Both the position numbers and the translations under genes were made by a program. Source: Hyphomicrobiales bacterium (lineage in GTDB: Bacteria; Pseudomonadota; Alphaproteobacteria; Rhizobiales; HXMU1428-3). Taken from it: a stretch of DNA of 64,000 bases. The notes under the pieces are model-generated. The model saw nothing but the letters and a program-made list of their open reading frames with translations, was not told the origin of the DNA and made no database searches. Each line of letters opens with the position of its first letter. Within the stretch, counting starts at the first letter, position 1. The stretch is taken from assembly GCA_021775425.1 (NCBI GenBank), contig JAJFHX010000013.1, positions 35,910 through 99,909 on the forward strand, written 5' to 3'. This document shows positions 9,695 to 20,422 of this stretch, piece by piece.

Positions 9695-9805
9695 GTTCTG
9701 ATTCTAATAATTTTTGTCTTCAGAAAATAAACATAAATACTGGAGACAAGTCTTGGTTCAGTTGGCACAAAGAACAAAAACAAATGCCCTTTTCTGAACC
9801 AAAAA

Positions 9806-9850
9806 CAAGAACCTCTGGGGAGGGGTCCTTGAAAAGGGAGTGAGGTTTAT
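9806..9850. terminator. Possible two-way terminator between convergent genes
   Basis: AACCTC near 9810 pairs with GAGGTT near 9843 across a GC-rich interior between the chorismate-mutase-like gene and the convergent serine hydrolase. The stem is short and the T run is poor, so this is a weak call. Confidence 0.3.
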
Positions 9851-9898
9851 TGGTCATTTTATGATCGCTAACTTCGCTCCCTTTATTATTTGCGCTTC

Positions 9899-11086
9899 TT
9901 AAGAACCTGTTTCTCCATTAATAATCCGCCAGAGATAATAAGCCGTTGAATGCAGCAGCGTATGCTTGCGCCCAAAGCGGACAATCACCAGATCATAATC
10001 TGGAATGAGATAAACAAGCTGCCCGCCATGGCCGACAAAATAGGTAAACGGTCCCTTTATACTCTCTCCGTCACGATCAAGAATATCATGGCGCACATGC
10101 AGGCCATAAACACCTTCACGTAGCAATGAAGGCGCATAGCGTTTCGCGCTGATTAGCTTCTCCATTGAAGGAGAAAGAAACGGCTCATCTACAGTGCCGT
10201 TTTTAGAAAGGTAAATTGCCACCTTGGCCCAGTCCTCAACGGTTGCGAACAAACAGCAATAGGGTGTCACGCTCCCTTCATTCGTATAAGTCCTCCACCT
10301 GGCATTGGCAGCCCCTGCCGGGCGCCAGATTTTCTCAGATAAAATCACATTCAGTGGTTTTTTATAAATGCGCGTTAGCATCAACCCAAGCAGGGCGGTA
10401 TTCACATTCTGATAGTGGTAGCTAAGGTCAGCGTTATCGGCAATGCTGAGATGATCTCTGATGCCAGCAAGCCCCTCAATATGAAGTTGTGCCAGCAGCG
10501 TAAACGGGTTGGAGGCATCTTTATCAGGACCGCGCTTGGCATCTTTCGCCAGCGGTTTGGGCGGGCCTTTTTTCTCAATCTTCAAACCGCTTGTCATGGT
10601 CAGAAAATGTTCAATCGTCTGTTCACGTAGGTTCTTATCTTTAAAGCCGAGTAAATAGTCACCAATCTGGCTTTGGAGGCTATCAATTTCCCCCTCATCA
10701 ATGGCTTTTAAAACCAGATAACCAATCAGGCTTTTGGCCATGGAAAATGAGTTGAATTGAGTGAGTGGATCAAAGCCCTCCTTAAAATAAGCATATTTCA
10801 ATTGCCCCTTGTGATAGGCAACCAGAGCCTCCGTCTGATTATCAGTATTGAGCTGTTGTAACTCCCGGGCAGCGTCGCCCTGTTTGGGCGGCATGGGTTT
10901 TAGTTTTGGCGGCCATGCAATGGGTTTGCCGGTGACTTGTACATAAATGCCTTTGGCGGGCCATTTAGTAGCCGGAAACCCCTCTTCGGCAATGGCGATC
11001 ACATGTGGGTATTGATACGCGACACCGCCAGCTGCAATAGAGCCAAGCACAATCACAGCCAACACAAATATAAGGAGTTTTTTCAT
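9899..11086 (-). CDS. Serine hydrolase of the class C beta-lactamase fold
   Basis: A 395-residue secreted or membrane-anchored protein with an N-terminal hydrophobic segment at 4-23. The penicillin-binding-fold motifs are all present: SxxK as Ser115-Met-Ala-Lys118, YxN as Tyr225-Gln-Asn227 and the third motif HGG at 353-355. HGG instead of KTG is typical of esterase-like members, so hydrolysis of small esters or D-amino-acid peptides is more likely than antibiotic resistance. It faces the gat operon tail to tail and has no obvious partner gene. Confidence 0.85.
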   Translation of the reverse strand: MKKLLIFVLAVIVLGSIAAGGVAYQYPHVIAIAEEGFPATKWPAKGIYVQVTGKPIAWPPKLKPMPPKQGDAARELQQLNTDNQTEALVAYHKGQLKYAYFKEGFDPLTQFNSFSMAKSLIGYLVLKAIDEGEIDSLQSQIGDYLLGFKDKNLREQTIEHFLTMTSGLKIEKKGPPKPLAKDAKRGPDKDASNPFTLLAQLHIEGLAGIRDHLSIADNADLSYHYQNVNTALLGLMLTRIYKKPLNVILSEKIWRPAGAANARWRTYTNEGSVTPYCCLFATVEDWAKVAIYLSKNGTVDEPFLSPSMEKLISAKRYAPSLLREGVYGLHVRHDILDRDGESIKGPFTYFVGHGGQLVYLIPDYDLVIVRFGRKHTLLHSTAYYLWRIINGETGS

Positions 11087-11357
11087 ATATCAGGCCCGAA
11101 TTTTAAAATATTTCCAAAGCAATAGTCAAAAGCGTATGAAACATCAACTGCCCCATAAATGCAAAAAAAGCTGATGGTGCGAAAATAGAACAGATTATAT
11201 TGCCCTTCATGCAACATTACGGTAAACACAACTCTTCAAGCAAGTCCTGCACCTTATCTATCTGATCAAAGGCTGTTTTGAACGATCAAAACATCTTGTC
11301 AAACGGCCAGAAGATATATAAGCAATTGCAGCGATTGAGAGAACAAAGAGGTCATCA

Positions 11358-12821
11358 ATGTCTGCTGAAAATACACACCTGGTCAAAGGCGCAACCGGTG
11401 AATGGGAGGTCGTTATCGGCCTTGAAGTTCACGCTCAGGTGACATCAAATTCAAAACTGTTTTCAGGCGCTTCAGCAGAATATGGCGGCGAGCCAAATGA
11501 TCATGTTTCACTGGTTGATGCGGCCATGCCCGGCATGCTCCCGGTGATCAACAGGGAATGTGTTGATCAGGCCATCAGAACCGGTCTTGGCCTCAAGGCT
11601 GAAATCAACCTGTTTTCAAGGTTTGACAGAAAAAACTATTTCTACCCCGATTTGCCGCAAGGCTATCAGATTTCCCAGTTTCAATACCCGATCGTCGGCG
11701 AAGGCACGGTTATTCTTGATATGAAAGACGGTTCAACCTTTGAAGTTGGTATTGAGCGCCTTCATCTTGAACAAGACGCTGGCAAAAGCATGCATGATCA
11801 GCACCCAAGCTATTCCTATGTCGATTTTAACCGCACCGGCGTCGCGCTGATGGAGATTGTCTCCAAGCCCGATATGCGCACAAGCGAACAGGCCAGAGCC
11901 TATGTCACAAAACTGCGCACCATTCTGCGCTATCTCGGCACCTGCGATGGCAATATGGATGAAGGCTCAATGCGCGCTGACGTCAATGTATCTGTGCGCC
12001 GCCCAGGCGAAGAGCTTGGCACCAGAACAGAAACTAAAAACGTCAACTCAATTCGTTTTATTGGCCAGACAATTGATTATGAAGTTGGCAGACAAATTGA
12101 TGTTCTGGAAGATGGCGGGACAATTGATCAGGAAACCAGATTGTTTGACCCAAAATCAGGCGTGACCAAATCCATGCGTTCAAAAGAAGAAGCCCATGAT
12201 TATCGCTACTTCCCGTGCCCGGATCTGCTGCCATTAAAAGTGACGCAAGATCATGTTGATGAACTGGCCAAACACCTGCCCGAATTGCCGGATGAGAAAA
12301 AAGACCGGCTGATCAGAGAATATGGTCTTAATAGCTATGATGCCGGCATTCTGGTGAGTGACAGAGCCTCGTCAGACTTTTTTGAAGCTGTCGCCAAAGG
12401 GCGGGACGCTAAACTCGCTTCAAACTGGGTAACAAATGACTTTTTCGGTCGCCTGAAAAAAGAAGGCAAAGACATCAGCGAAAGCCCGATATCAGCAGAC
12501 CAGCTTGGCGGTGTGATTGACCTGATTTCAAAAGGCGACATTTCCGGTAAAATCGCCAAAGATCTGTTTGAAATCGTCTGGGAAGAGGGCGGCGACCCGG
12601 CTGAAATCGTTGAAGCACGCGGCATGAAACAGGTGACAGACACCGGAGCAATTGAAGCCATTGTAGATCAGATCATCGCCAACAACCCGGATCAGGTCGC
12701 AGGCGTGAAAGAAAAGCCGCAACTGATCGGCTGGTTCGTCGGCCAGGTGATGAAAGAAAGCAAGGGCAAAGCCAACCCGCAAGCGGTCAACGAAATCCTG
12801 AAAGAGAAGCTTGGTCTTTAA
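11358..12821 (+). CDS. gatB: Asp/Glu-tRNA(Asn/Gln) amidotransferase subunit B
   Basis: Catalytic kinase/transamidase subunit of GatCAB; it phosphorylates the misacylated tRNA and adds ammonia supplied by GatA. The GatB signature is clear: [24 protein letters not shown] and the C-terminal tail domain ending in [20 protein letters not shown], which contacts the tRNA. 487 residues is full length. The ATG at 11358 has AGAGG about 8 bases before it. It is separated from gatCA by 2.3 kb and has its own upstream region. Confidence 0.97.
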   Translation: MSAENTHLVKGATGEWEVVIGLEVHAQVTSNSKLFSGASAEYGGEPNDHVSLVDAAMPGMLPVINRECVDQAIRTGLGLKAEINLFSRFDRKNYFYPDLPQGYQISQFQYPIVGEGTVILDMKDGSTFEVGIERLHLEQDAGKSMHDQHPSYSYVDFNRTGVALMEIVSKPDMRTSEQARAYVTKLRTILRYLGTCDGNMDEGSMRADVNVSVRRPGEELGTRTETKNVNSIRFIGQTIDYEVGRQIDVLEDGGTIDQETRLFDPKSGVTKSMRSKEEAHDYRYFPCPDLLPLKVTQDHVDELAKHLPELPDEKKDRLIREYGLNSYDAGILVSDRASSDFFEAVAKGRDAKLASNWVTNDFFGRLKKEGKDISESPISADQLGGVIDLISKGDISGKIAKDLFEIVWEEGGDPAEIVEARGMKQVTDTGAIEAIVDQIIANNPDQVAGVKEKPQLIGWFVGQVMKESKGKANPQAVNEILKEKLGL

Positions 12822-12857
12822 GTTTAGGGCGGGCTATCTTATCAATGGCACTGCTAT

Positions 12858-12892
12858 CCCTCACCACACAAAGTGGTGAGGGTAAAATATTA
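12858..12892 (+). terminator. Terminator after gatB
   Basis: A perfect 10-bp stem, CCCTCACCAC with GTGGTGAGGG (12858-12867 and 12873-12882), closes a 5-base loop ACAAA and is followed by an AT-rich run. It sits between gatB and the convergent methyltransferase, so it may serve both. Confidence 0.75.
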
Positions 12893-12899
12893 ACGCAGC

Positions 12900-13733
12900 T
12901 TACTTCTTCTCAATCACCACCTCCAGATATTCAGCGGCAACCAGAGCTGTGCCGTCTGTTGAGGTATTAAAGCGCTTAATGAGTGCAATCATCTCAGCTT
13001 CAAGGGCCCCCTGTTTCGCTGGATCAAGCGCCAGAAACGCTTTGTGAACGGGGCCATAAATGGCACGGAACGTATCAACAAAACTTTTTGCGTCTGCAAA
13101 CCGCAGTTGAAAGATTTTAGGCGTGATGGAGATGTCAGCAGCTTGTGAGCCAAACACTTCGCTTAGCCAGGACTCTGTTCCCCAGCGGGCAGGGGATTGC
13201 ACACCAGCGGGCGGAGGCACAAATTGCCCGAGAATTTTGAATAGTTGCCCGATAAAGCCTTCGGGTGTCCAGTTCGCCATGGCGATTCTGCCGCCCGGTT
13301 TACACACGCGCATCAACTCTGTGGCAGATTGTTCTTGATTAGGAGTAAACATCACGCCAAAGGTCGAGGCCACACCATCAAAACTCTCATCTTCAAAGGG
13401 TAAGGCTTCTGCGTCAGCGACCTGAAAGTCCAGCTCCAGATCTTCAGCTTTTGCCCGATTGCGGCCACGCTCCAAAAGCTCAGCCACATAATCCGTGCTG
13501 GTGACCTGATAATCACGCCGCGCTAATGCAAGGGACACATTGCCATTGCCAGCCGCCACATCAAGAACTTTGGCACCAAACGGCAAGTCAATCGCTTCAG
13601 CAAGCGTCTCGCCAACAATCTGTAGCTTAACCCCGATTTTCGAATAATCCCCGGAACCCCAGGCTGCATTCTGTTTGGTCTTAATCGCCGCGTAATCAGG
13701 TGATGGGTTTCCATTGGTATTAAATTCAGTCAT
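12900..13733 (-). CDS. Class I SAM-dependent methyltransferase
   Basis: A 277-residue methyltransferase of the UbiE/Methyltransf_11 type. Motif I is KVLDVAAGNGN near 54-64 and the post-motif acidic residue lies in VTSTDYV; motif II is FDGVASTFGVMF. The start at 13733 is preferred because AAGGA lies 8 bases upstream; an in-frame GTG at 13751 includes that signal inside the gene. It is not adjacent to any pathway genes, so the substrate cannot be named. It ends close to the gatB terminator. Confidence 0.85.
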   Translation of the reverse strand: MTEFNTNGNPSPDYAAIKTKQNAAWGSGDYSKIGVKLQIVGETLAEAIDLPFGAKVLDVAAGNGNVSLALARRDYQVTSTDYVAELLERGRNRAKAEDLELDFQVADAEALPFEDESFDGVASTFGVMFTPNQEQSATELMRVCKPGGRIAMANWTPEGFIGQLFKILGQFVPPPAGVQSPARWGTESWLSEVFGSQAADISITPKIFQLRFADAKSFVDTFRAIYGPVHKAFLALDPAKQGALEAEMIALIKRFNTSTDGTALVAAEYLEVVIEKK

Positions 13734-13829
13734 TCGTCGTATTCCTTTCACAAATTAAATATCAAAATTTATGAAAGGGGAGATACCAGTGGCGCAGTAT
13801 GATAGAAGTGATAATTATCACATGAGTGG

Positions 13830-14129
13830 TTATTCTAAGTTTGCTTTTACACAATAGTAATTTGCTAATGGATACTCTTTATTCAGGTTTTTTACAGCTC
13901 TCTCGCATTCTATGCGGTCATCTCCATAACCAAAATAAAGTGCGGTACGATCCTCGTCCGAAGAAATAGAATTCCCCTTCACCAACCAATAATCATACGA
14001 GGAACCTATTTTTTGTTTTGAAACGTAGTCCTCAAATAAAAATCTGTGATCCTGAAAAGGTAATTGTAAAAGTCCCAAGAGGTAAAAGATTACGCTTGCT
14101 AATGCAAACCCTGAAATAAAATTTTTCAA
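13830..14129 (-). CDS. Small exported or membrane-anchored protein, TTG start
   Basis: A 99-residue protein with a hydrophobic N terminus (residues 5-22) and a polar, tyrosine-rich remainder holding two cysteines, one in RIECERAVKNLN and one in NYYCVKAN. The start is a TTG with AGAGGA seven bases upstream; no ATG is available in frame. I do not recognise the family. A disulfide-linked periplasmic domain is likely. It stands between the methyltransferase and the ABC-F gene. Confidence 0.6.
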   Translation of the reverse strand: MKNFISGFALASVIFYLLGLLQLPFQDHRFLFEDYVSKQKIGSSYDYWLVKGNSISSDEDRTALYFGYGDDRIECERAVKNLNKEYPLANYYCVKANLE

Positions 14130-14176
14130 ATGACAATCCTCTCTTTAAATCAGCACATTACAAAGTGACCAGTCAC

Positions 14177-16060
14177 TCACGCCTCCAGCCTTGCTGTGAT
14201 TTCCAGCCATTCTTCTTCCAGCTCTTCAATGTCGCGCTGGGTGAGGCCGCGTTCCATGGCCAGTTCTTTCACCAGATCAGGGTCTTTTTCATATAACGTC
14301 ACATCCTCAAGCTGCGCATCTACCTTGGCCATGTCTTCATTTAAATTGGCGATTTTTTTCTCAATCACCTTGAGTTCTTTGCGCAAGGGAGCCAGCAGGG
14401 CGCGCTTCTCAGCTGCCAGCCGGCGCTCTTCCTTGCGGCTGATTTTAGGGCTGTTGTCCTCATCTGTGCTGGTTTTCTTCGGGGTTTTACCACTCCGGCT
14501 TTGCAACAGCTCGGTACGGTAACTATCGAGATCACCGTCATAAGGCACAGTTGTCCCCTCATTCACCAGCCACAAACGGTCAACGGATGCCTCAAGCAGA
14601 TGCCGGTCGTGCGAAATGATGATCACAGCACCTTCATAATCATTAATCGCATGAATAAGAGCCTCGCAGCTATCAACATCAAGGTGGTTGGTCGGCTCAT
14701 CGAGAATAAGGATATGCGGTCCGTGAAAACTCGCCATGGCAAATAACAGCCGGGCCTTTTCACCGCCGGATAACAACGCCGCTTTTGTGTCTGCCTTTTG
14801 CGGTCCAAAACCAATCGCCGCACATTTCGCCCGTTTTTGTGCTTCCGTATGGTCGGGCATCAGCGCCGCGATATGATCGTAAGGGGATTGTTCAGGTTTC
14901 AGTTCATCTAGCTGATGCTGGGCAAAATAGCCAATCGTACATTTTTTAGAGCAACGCCGGTGCCCTGATTGCGGGCTGAGTTGCCCCATCAGCAGTTTCG
15001 CCATCGTCGATTTACCATTGCCGTTAGCGCCCAGCAATCCAATCCGATCGTCAGTGTCAAGATTGAGATTGAGATTGCGCAATATAGGCTTGCCTTCCTC
15101 ATAACCAACAGCAACCTCATCAAGCCGGATAATAGGATTGCCAAGTTTGGTATTGGGGGAAGGAAACAGAAAAGGCGCGACCCGTTCATCCATCTGTGCC
15201 GCGATGGGTTGCATTTTAGCCAGGACTTTGAGCCGCGATTGCGCTTGCTTGGCTTTAGACGCCTTGGCCCGGAACCGGTCAACAAATGATTCAAGGTGAC
15301 GGCGGGCATCATCCTGCTTCTTCATCATTTTCAGCTCAAGCCGCTGCTGCTCACGCCGCGTGTCTTCAAACTGGTCATACCCGCCTGTATAAAGTGAGAG
15401 CTTCATTTTACTAAGGTGCAGAATATGCGTAACCGAATTATTCAAGAGCTCACGATTGTGCGAAACCATCAGCACGGTGTGCGGGTAATTGCGCAAAAAA
15501 TTCTCTAGCCAGAGCGTACCTTCAAGGTCAAGATAGTTAGAGGGCTCATCAAGCAGCAGAATATCCGGCGCTGCAAAAAGCGCCGCGGCCAGCGCCACCC
15601 GCATCCGCCACCCGCCAGAATATTCAGAAGCAAAGCGTTGTTGAGCTTCTTCATCAAACCCCAAGCCTGAAAGAATGGTCGCGGCCCGGGCCGGGGCCGT
15701 GTGGGCGTCAATATCCTGCAAACGAAGCTGAATTTCACTAATCCGGTTTGGCTCTGTCGCTGTTTCAGCTTCCTCAAGGAGGGCATGACGTTCAAGGTCA
15801 GCTTCAAGCACAATATCAATCAGGCTAGTTTGGCCAGAAGGAACTTCCTGTGCCACATGGCCAATGCGCTGGGTTTTCGGCCAGCTGATGCTGCCATCAT
15901 CAACCGCAAGCTCACCAGTGATGAGTTTTAGCAAAGTGGTTTTGCCCGTGCCATTGCGCCCGACAATCCCGACTTTATGACCAGAGGGGATCGCAATATT
16001 TGCGTCGTCAATCAGCAAACGGCCATCAATTCGAAATGTGAGATTATTAATATGCAGCAT
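14177..16060 (-). CDS. ABC-F family ATPase (Uup/YheS type)
   Basis: A 627-residue soluble protein with two ABC domains and no membrane segments, a ribosome-associated translation factor type. Domain 1 has Walker A GRNGTGKTT near 28-36 and signature SGGWRMRVALA; domain 2 has GANGNGKST and LSGGEKARLLFA. The linker between them is charged and helical, and a coiled coil of about 90 residues ends the protein, as in Uup and YheS. The start at 16060 gives the canonical MLHINNLTF opening; the frame is open 80 codons further upstream but that part does not resemble the family. Confidence 0.92.
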   Translation of the reverse strand: MLHINNLTFRIDGRLLIDDANIAIPSGHKVGIVGRNGTGKTTLLKLITGELAVDDGSISWPKTQRIGHVAQEVPSGQTSLIDIVLEADLERHALLEEAETATEPNRISEIQLRLQDIDAHTAPARAATILSGLGFDEEAQQRFASEYSGGWRMRVALAAALFAAPDILLLDEPSNYLDLEGTLWLENFLRNYPHTVLMVSHNRELLNNSVTHILHLSKMKLSLYTGGYDQFEDTRREQQRLELKMMKKQDDARRHLESFVDRFRAKASKAKQAQSRLKVLAKMQPIAAQMDERVAPFLFPSPNTKLGNPIIRLDEVAVGYEEGKPILRNLNLNLDTDDRIGLLGANGNGKSTMAKLLMGQLSPQSGHRRCSKKCTIGYFAQHQLDELKPEQSPYDHIAALMPDHTEAQKRAKCAAIGFGPQKADTKAALLSGGEKARLLFAMASFHGPHILILDEPTNHLDVDSCEALIHAINDYEGAVIIISHDRHLLEASVDRLWLVNEGTTVPYDGDLDSYRTELLQSRSGKTPKKTSTDEDNSPKISRKEERRLAAEKRALLAPLRKELKVIEKKIANLNEDMAKVDAQLEDVTLYEKDPDLVKELAMERGLTQRDIEELEEEWLEITARLEA

Positions 16061-16352
16061 AGAAGGGAAAAACACCTGAAAGTTTGGACATGAAAATAAA
16101 AAAGAGTTGAACGCTTTCGCGCAACTCATCAAAACAGTTAAATGGCAGATTTTAGCCAGAGAGTAACATTCGGCAGTAAAAAACACCCCGCAAAAGTACA
16201 ATACGGCACTGTTCTTTGGTATGATATAATGGTTCTTAAAAAAAAATGCCAAGGCTTTATCAATTAGCGGGCTTAAAGGCCCAAAAAAAAGGGCGATCAA
16301 GTTATAACAGAGCGATCATGTAATAGCAGAGCCAGAAAGGGAGTGGGTGCTT

Positions 16353-17231
16353 ATGTCATTCAGCGAAATATACAGATTAAAACGGCAGCTGGTTTTAATG
16401 CTCTGCACTTTTATTCTGGTGGCATATGGCAGTTTATCTTCTGGTGGCTTGAACGCAGCGGAGCCAGAAAATAAAGAACTGCCAAAAGACGTGCTGAATT
16501 CGATTATGTGGAAATCAGTCGCAACGGACTATCTACTCAGTGATAAAAACAGCAACGGCACCATTATTATGAACAGTGCCATTAAAGTCGTTGCCCCAAA
16601 AGACGCGGAAGATCAGTTAAACGTCCCCGTTTCAGTAGATGCAACGGCAATTAAAAATGTAAGAAAAATCCTCGTCGTAGCGGATTTAAATCCACTACCT
16701 GAAGTTCTCACCTATGAGCCTCTCAATGCAGCCGCCCGCATCAGTTTTAGAATTAAAGTAGACCAGGGCACCCCTGTTCGCGCTGCCGTGCTGGATGCAG
16801 AAGGTGTCTGGCATGTGGCAGGAACATACCTTGATGCTTCGGGTGGGGGATGTTCCCAGCCCGCCCTGGCCTATAAAAATGATGACTGGGTCAAACGACT
16901 GGCAGAAGTTCGCGGCAAAATCTGGCGCCATCTTGGCAAGGATCAGGCAACACTCAGGTTTTCCATCCGCCACCCGATGGATACGGGCCTGGCAGACGGT
17001 ATCCCGGCATTTTATGTCGAAAATCTGAAGCTCACAGATAGCGCAGGCAAAATCCTAGGCCGTTTAACAGTACACGAACCAGTGTCAGAAAACCCCACCA
17101 TCACAGTTTATCCATTTATCAAACAGACAATTGATAAAATTCAAATCAAAGGCCGTGATAATGAAGGCAACCTGTTCAAAGCTTCAGTTCCGGTCCCTGT
17201 AACTTCCACAAGGCTGCAGACCCGAAAATAA
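16353..17231 (+). CDS. Quinoprotein-associated SoxYZ-like carrier protein
   Basis: A 292-residue exported protein with a signal sequence ending near LNAAEPE. The N-terminal half resembles SoxY and ends in GGGCSQP with Cys167; the C-terminal half (about 190-290, RFSIRHPMDTG..DGIPAFYVENL) resembles SoxZ. In the Sox system SoxY carries sulfur compounds on its cysteine arm. The fused form next to a quinoprotein dehydrogenase is known as a separate family (TIGR04557 by memory) whose cargo is not established. AAAGGGAG precedes the start; a GTG at 16347 is an alternative. It is followed after 74 bp by a metallohydrolase of the matching partner family. Confidence 0.85.
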   Translation: MSFSEIYRLKRQLVLMLCTFILVAYGSLSSGGLNAAEPENKELPKDVLNSIMWKSVATDYLLSDKNSNGTIIMNSAIKVVAPKDAEDQLNVPVSVDATAIKNVRKILVVADLNPLPEVLTYEPLNAAARISFRIKVDQGTPVRAAVLDAEGVWHVAGTYLDASGGGCSQPALAYKNDDWVKRLAEVRGKIWRHLGKDQATLRFSIRHPMDTGLADGIPAFYVENLKLTDSAGKILGRLTVHEPVSENPTITVYPFIKQTIDKIQIKGRDNEGNLFKASVPVPVTSTRLQTRK

Positions 17232-17305
17232 GCCGGTTAAAGTTATTTCATCTAACGAACCCATCATAAAAACCTGGCAAGCTTCTATGCCAGAAAGGTG
17301 CAAGC

Positions 17306-18274
17306 ATGGACATTTTCCGCCGTTCTCTATTGTTGAATGCAGCTGTTATGGCCGCATATTCAGCCCTGCCCTTAAGAACCGGCCATGCAGCAGATTTTAA
17401 TTATCAGCTCAAAGCCAGTCGAATTGCAGATAACACTTACGCAGTCATAGGCAAGCTTGAATATTTCACCGGACATAATGGCGGAGCCGTGGTCAACACC
17501 GCCTTTATAGAGACATCAGACGGTGTCATTGTGATAGATACAGGCCCTTCAAAACGCTATGGGGAGCAGTTAAAAAAACTCATCAGGGAGACTACAGGCA
17601 AAGAAATCGTCAGGGTATACAACACACATTTTCACCCTGATCATTGCTTTGGCAATCAGCTGTTTGATGTAAAGCAAATAGCCGCGCTGCCAAAAACCAT
17701 CTCCGGTCTGAAAGAAAGCGGCGAAGGCTTTTCAGATAATTTTTATCGCCTGCTGGGTGACTGGATGCGTGGCACGGAGCTGACAATCCCAGGCCTTCCC
17801 ATCACATTCAGTTCTGAAAAATTTGGCGACCACCGCCTTGAATTAATTGCCCTTAGCGGACATACAGATGCGGACCTCGCCATTCTTGACCATAAAACCG
17901 GTGTCCTTTTTGCTGGGGACCTTTGCTTTCTTGATCGCACCCCGACAACCCCGCACGCCGACTTATCGCAATGGCAAGCGTCACTCGCTCAGTTAAAAAA
18001 AGTGCCACATAAAATTATATTACCAGGCCACGGCATCGCTGATCCGACCGATCGTTCAATTGAGCAAACGTCAGATTATTTAAACTGGCTTGAAAAAAGC
18101 CTCATCGAACAGGCCCGGCAAGGCAAGGACATGATTGAAGCTGCGAAACTTGAAATCCCTCAAAAGTTTGAGAAACTGAAATTGATCAAAGCAGAAATTG
18201 AACGTTCAGTTGCACATTTATACCCAAAAATTGAACAGAACGTGCTGCCGGTGATTTCGCCAGGTGGAAGATAA
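17306..18274 (+). CDS. Quinoprotein-relay zinc metallohydrolase (SoxH-like MBL fold)
   Basis: A 322-residue periplasmic metallo-beta-lactamase-fold protein with an N-terminal signal sequence ending near residue 29 (GHAAD). All metal ligands are visible: His108-x-His110-x-Asp112-His113 (THFHPDH), His186, Asp205 and His242. It resembles SoxH and the family defined beside PQQ dehydrogenases (TIGR04558 by memory). Hydrolysis of a thioester or similar adduct on the SoxYZ-like carrier is an inference from the pairing. AGAAAGG lies upstream of the ATG. Confidence 0.87.
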   Translation: MDIFRRSLLLNAAVMAAYSALPLRTGHAADFNYQLKASRIADNTYAVIGKLEYFTGHNGGAVVNTAFIETSDGVIVIDTGPSKRYGEQLKKLIRETTGKEIVRVYNTHFHPDHCFGNQLFDVKQIAALPKTISGLKESGEGFSDNFYRLLGDWMRGTELTIPGLPITFSSEKFGDHRLELIALSGHTDADLAILDHKTGVLFAGDLCFLDRTPTTPHADLSQWQASLAQLKKVPHKIILPGHGIADPTDRSIEQTSDYLNWLEKSLIEQARQGKDMIEAAKLEIPQKFEKLKLIKAEIERSVAHLYPKIEQNVLPVISPGGR

Positions 18275-18661
18275 ACAATTGAAATTGCACTAAAATATAT
18301 GTATTCTCATTGAAAATTTAAAAAAGATATACTTATTGCCAATTAAACGACAGGCCAAGCTCAGCTAGGTTCAGTCGGAGTAGCGAAGTATATTGGAACA
18401 AGAATTCACAAACAAAACGATGAGGTTTGTTCATACAGAAACACAAAAATGATAAGCCGGAATGATCTTTTACTTCCCTGAGAAATGAACACTTCAGCTT
18501 ATAATTAAAAAATGTTTCAACTGACCGTGCCTATAAAAAAACGTGATCGATTGTTATGGATTTGTAACAACAAAATGACAGGTAAAGAACAGCCTGTTAT
18601 TTTTTCCAATTGATGGAGCGAACTTAAATCTTAACATAACCTAGGGGAAGGGAGCTCAAAC
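18275..18661 (+). promoter_or_regulatory. Promoter region of the PQQ dehydrogenase
   Basis: This 387-bp stretch separates the metallohydrolase from the dehydrogenase. It is AT-rich and contains the inverted repeat TTGTTA-N8-TAACAA (18551-18570) and a short one, AACAGCCTGTT (18589-18599), both close to the gene. These are candidate sites for the response regulator encoded downstream. No convincing coding frame is present. Confidence 0.45.
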
Positions 18662-20422
18662 ATGCACCTTAGAAAAGCTATAATGGCGGCAGCAAGTATT
18701 CTTGCTATCGCATCAAGCACACCGGCTCTTGCCGAAGGTGTTACGATTGACGATATTGTCAATGATCATAAATCACCCGGCAATGTATTGACCTACGGAC
18801 AGGACATTCGTGGTCAGCGTTATAGTACACTTGAAAAAATTAATGTCTCCAACGTTGCTAGCCTGGCACCAGCCTGGGTTTTTTCTTATGGCGGTGAAAA
18901 GCAACGCGGACAGGAAACTCAGCCGATCGTTTCGGACGGCGTAATCTATGTTACTGGTTCATACAGCCGTATGTGGGCAATTGATGCCAAAACGGGTGAA
19001 GAAATCTGGCAATATGATGCCCGCTTGCCTGAAGGCATTCTGCCTTGCTGTGATGTGATCAACCGCGGCGCTGCAATTTTTGGTGACAAAGTTTACTTTG
19101 GCACATTGGATGCCCAGATTGTTGCCCTCGATAAGAAAACCGGCAAAGTTGCATGGCGTAAAAAGATTGATGATTTTAAAGCTGGCTTCTCATACACAGC
19201 TGCACCATTGATCGTTCCATCAAAGCATGGCGCCCTCATCGTAACCGGCGTTTCCGGTGGTGAATTTGGTATTGTTGGCCGTGTTGATGCCCGCAACGCT
19301 GAAACAGGTGAGCTGGTCTGGTCACGCCCGACAATTGAAGGCCACATGGGCACTTTAAACGGCAAACCTTCCACAATGACAGGCAAGAAAAACGAAACAT
19401 GGCCTGGTGATATGTGGAAATGGGGTGGCGGTGCAACCTGGCTTGGTGGAACTTATGACCCTGATACAAAACAGATTTTCATGGGCACAGGCAACCCTGC
19501 ACCATGGAACTCACACCTTCGCCCTGGCGATAACAAATGGTCATGTGCCCGTTTAGCGATTGACCCTGACACAGGTGAAATCAATTGGGGTTTCCAGACC
19601 ACACCACATGATGGCTGGGATTATGACGGCGTAAACGAACTGATTTCTTTTGATGCAGACGGTAAAAAACTTGCCGGCACTGCTGACAGAAATGGTTTCT
19701 TTTACGTACTAGATCGCACAAACGGTAAGTTCCATAACGGCTTCCCTTTTGTGAAAAACATTTCCTGGGCCAAGGGCCTCGATAAAAATGGTCGCCCTGT
19801 CTATGTGAAAGAAAACTATCCGGGAAATCCGAAATCTTCAAAAGATGGCAAAAAAGGCAAAGGCGTATTTGCTGTACCAAGTTTCCTTGGCGGTAAAAAC
19901 CAGATGCCAATGGCCTATAGCCAGCAAACTGGTTTGTTCTACATCCCTTCAAACGAATGGGGTATGGATATCTGGAACGAGCCTGTGTCATATAAAAAAG
20001 GCGCAGCTTACCTGGGTGCCGGCTTTACCATTAAGCCATTGTTCAAAGGTCATATCGGTTCACTAAAAGCGGTTGAACCACTAACCGGTAAGGTTGTCTG
20101 GGAATATAAAAACAAAGCACCTCTTTGGGGCGGCGTTCTGACAACTGCTGGCGGCCTTGTCTTTACAGGAACACCTGAAGGTTTTCTAAAAGCGTTTGAC
20201 GCAAAATCAGGTAAAGAACTTTGGAAATTCCAGACCGGCTCTGGTATTGTTGCTCCTCCCGCAACATGGGAGCAGGATGGCGAACAGGTCATCGGTGTAT
20301 CAAGTGGTTGGGGCGGTGCTGTTCCTCTTTGGGGCGGTGAAGTTGCCAAAACCGTGAAATACCTCAATCAGGGCGGTTCTTTCTGGTTATTCAAACTACC
20401 AAAGAAACTGGCCGCGAACTAA
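18662..20422 (+). CDS. PQQ-dependent alcohol dehydrogenase with lanthanide-type active site
   Basis: A 586-residue periplasmic quinoprotein (type I, no heme domain) with a signal peptide cleaved after about Ala24. It has the eight-bladed propeller tryptophan motifs, the adjacent cysteines Cys129-Cys130 that form a ring disulfide, Glu201 (GGEFG), Asn278 (GTGNPAPWN), catalytic Asp320 and Asp322 (HDGWDYDG). The extra Asp two residues after the catalytic one is the mark of lanthanide-dependent XoxF/PedH enzymes; calcium enzymes have Ala or Ser there. Substrate (methanol, ethanol or another alcohol) is not decided. GGGAAGGGAG precedes the start. No cytochrome or XoxJ gene is adjacent. Confidence 0.93.
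   Translation: MHLRKAIMAAASILAIASSTPALAEGVTIDDIVNDHKSPGNVLTYGQDIRGQRYSTLEKINVSNVASLAPAWVFSYGGEKQRGQETQPIVSDGVIYVTGSYSRMWAIDAKTGEEIWQYDARLPEGILPCCDVINRGAAIFGDKVYFGTLDAQIVALDKKTGKVAWRKKIDDFKAGFSYTAAPLIVPSKHGALIVTGVSGGEFGIVGRVDARNAETGELVWSRPTIEGHMGTLNGKPSTMTGKKNETWPGDMWKWGGGATWLGGTYDPDTKQIFMGTGNPAPWNSHLRPGDNKWSCARLAIDPDTGEINWGFQTTPHDGWDYDGVNELISFDADGKKLAGTADRNGFFYVLDRTNGKFHNGFPFVKNISWAKGLDKNGRPVYVKENYPGNPKSSKDGKKGKGVFAVPSFLGGKNQMPMAYSQQTGLFYIPSNEWGMDIWNEPVSYKKGAAYLGAGFTIKPLFKGHIGSLKAVEPLTGKVVWEYKNKAPLWGGVLTTAGGLVFTGTPEGFLKAFDAKSGKELWKFQTGSGIVAPPATWEQDGEQVIGVSSGWGGAVPLWGGEVAKTVKYLNQGGSFWLFKLPKKLAAN

Noticed and set aside
9899..11086. Beta-lactamase giving antibiotic resistance
   Set aside because: The third motif is HGG, not KTG, and a membrane-anchored esterase or peptidase of this fold is more common.
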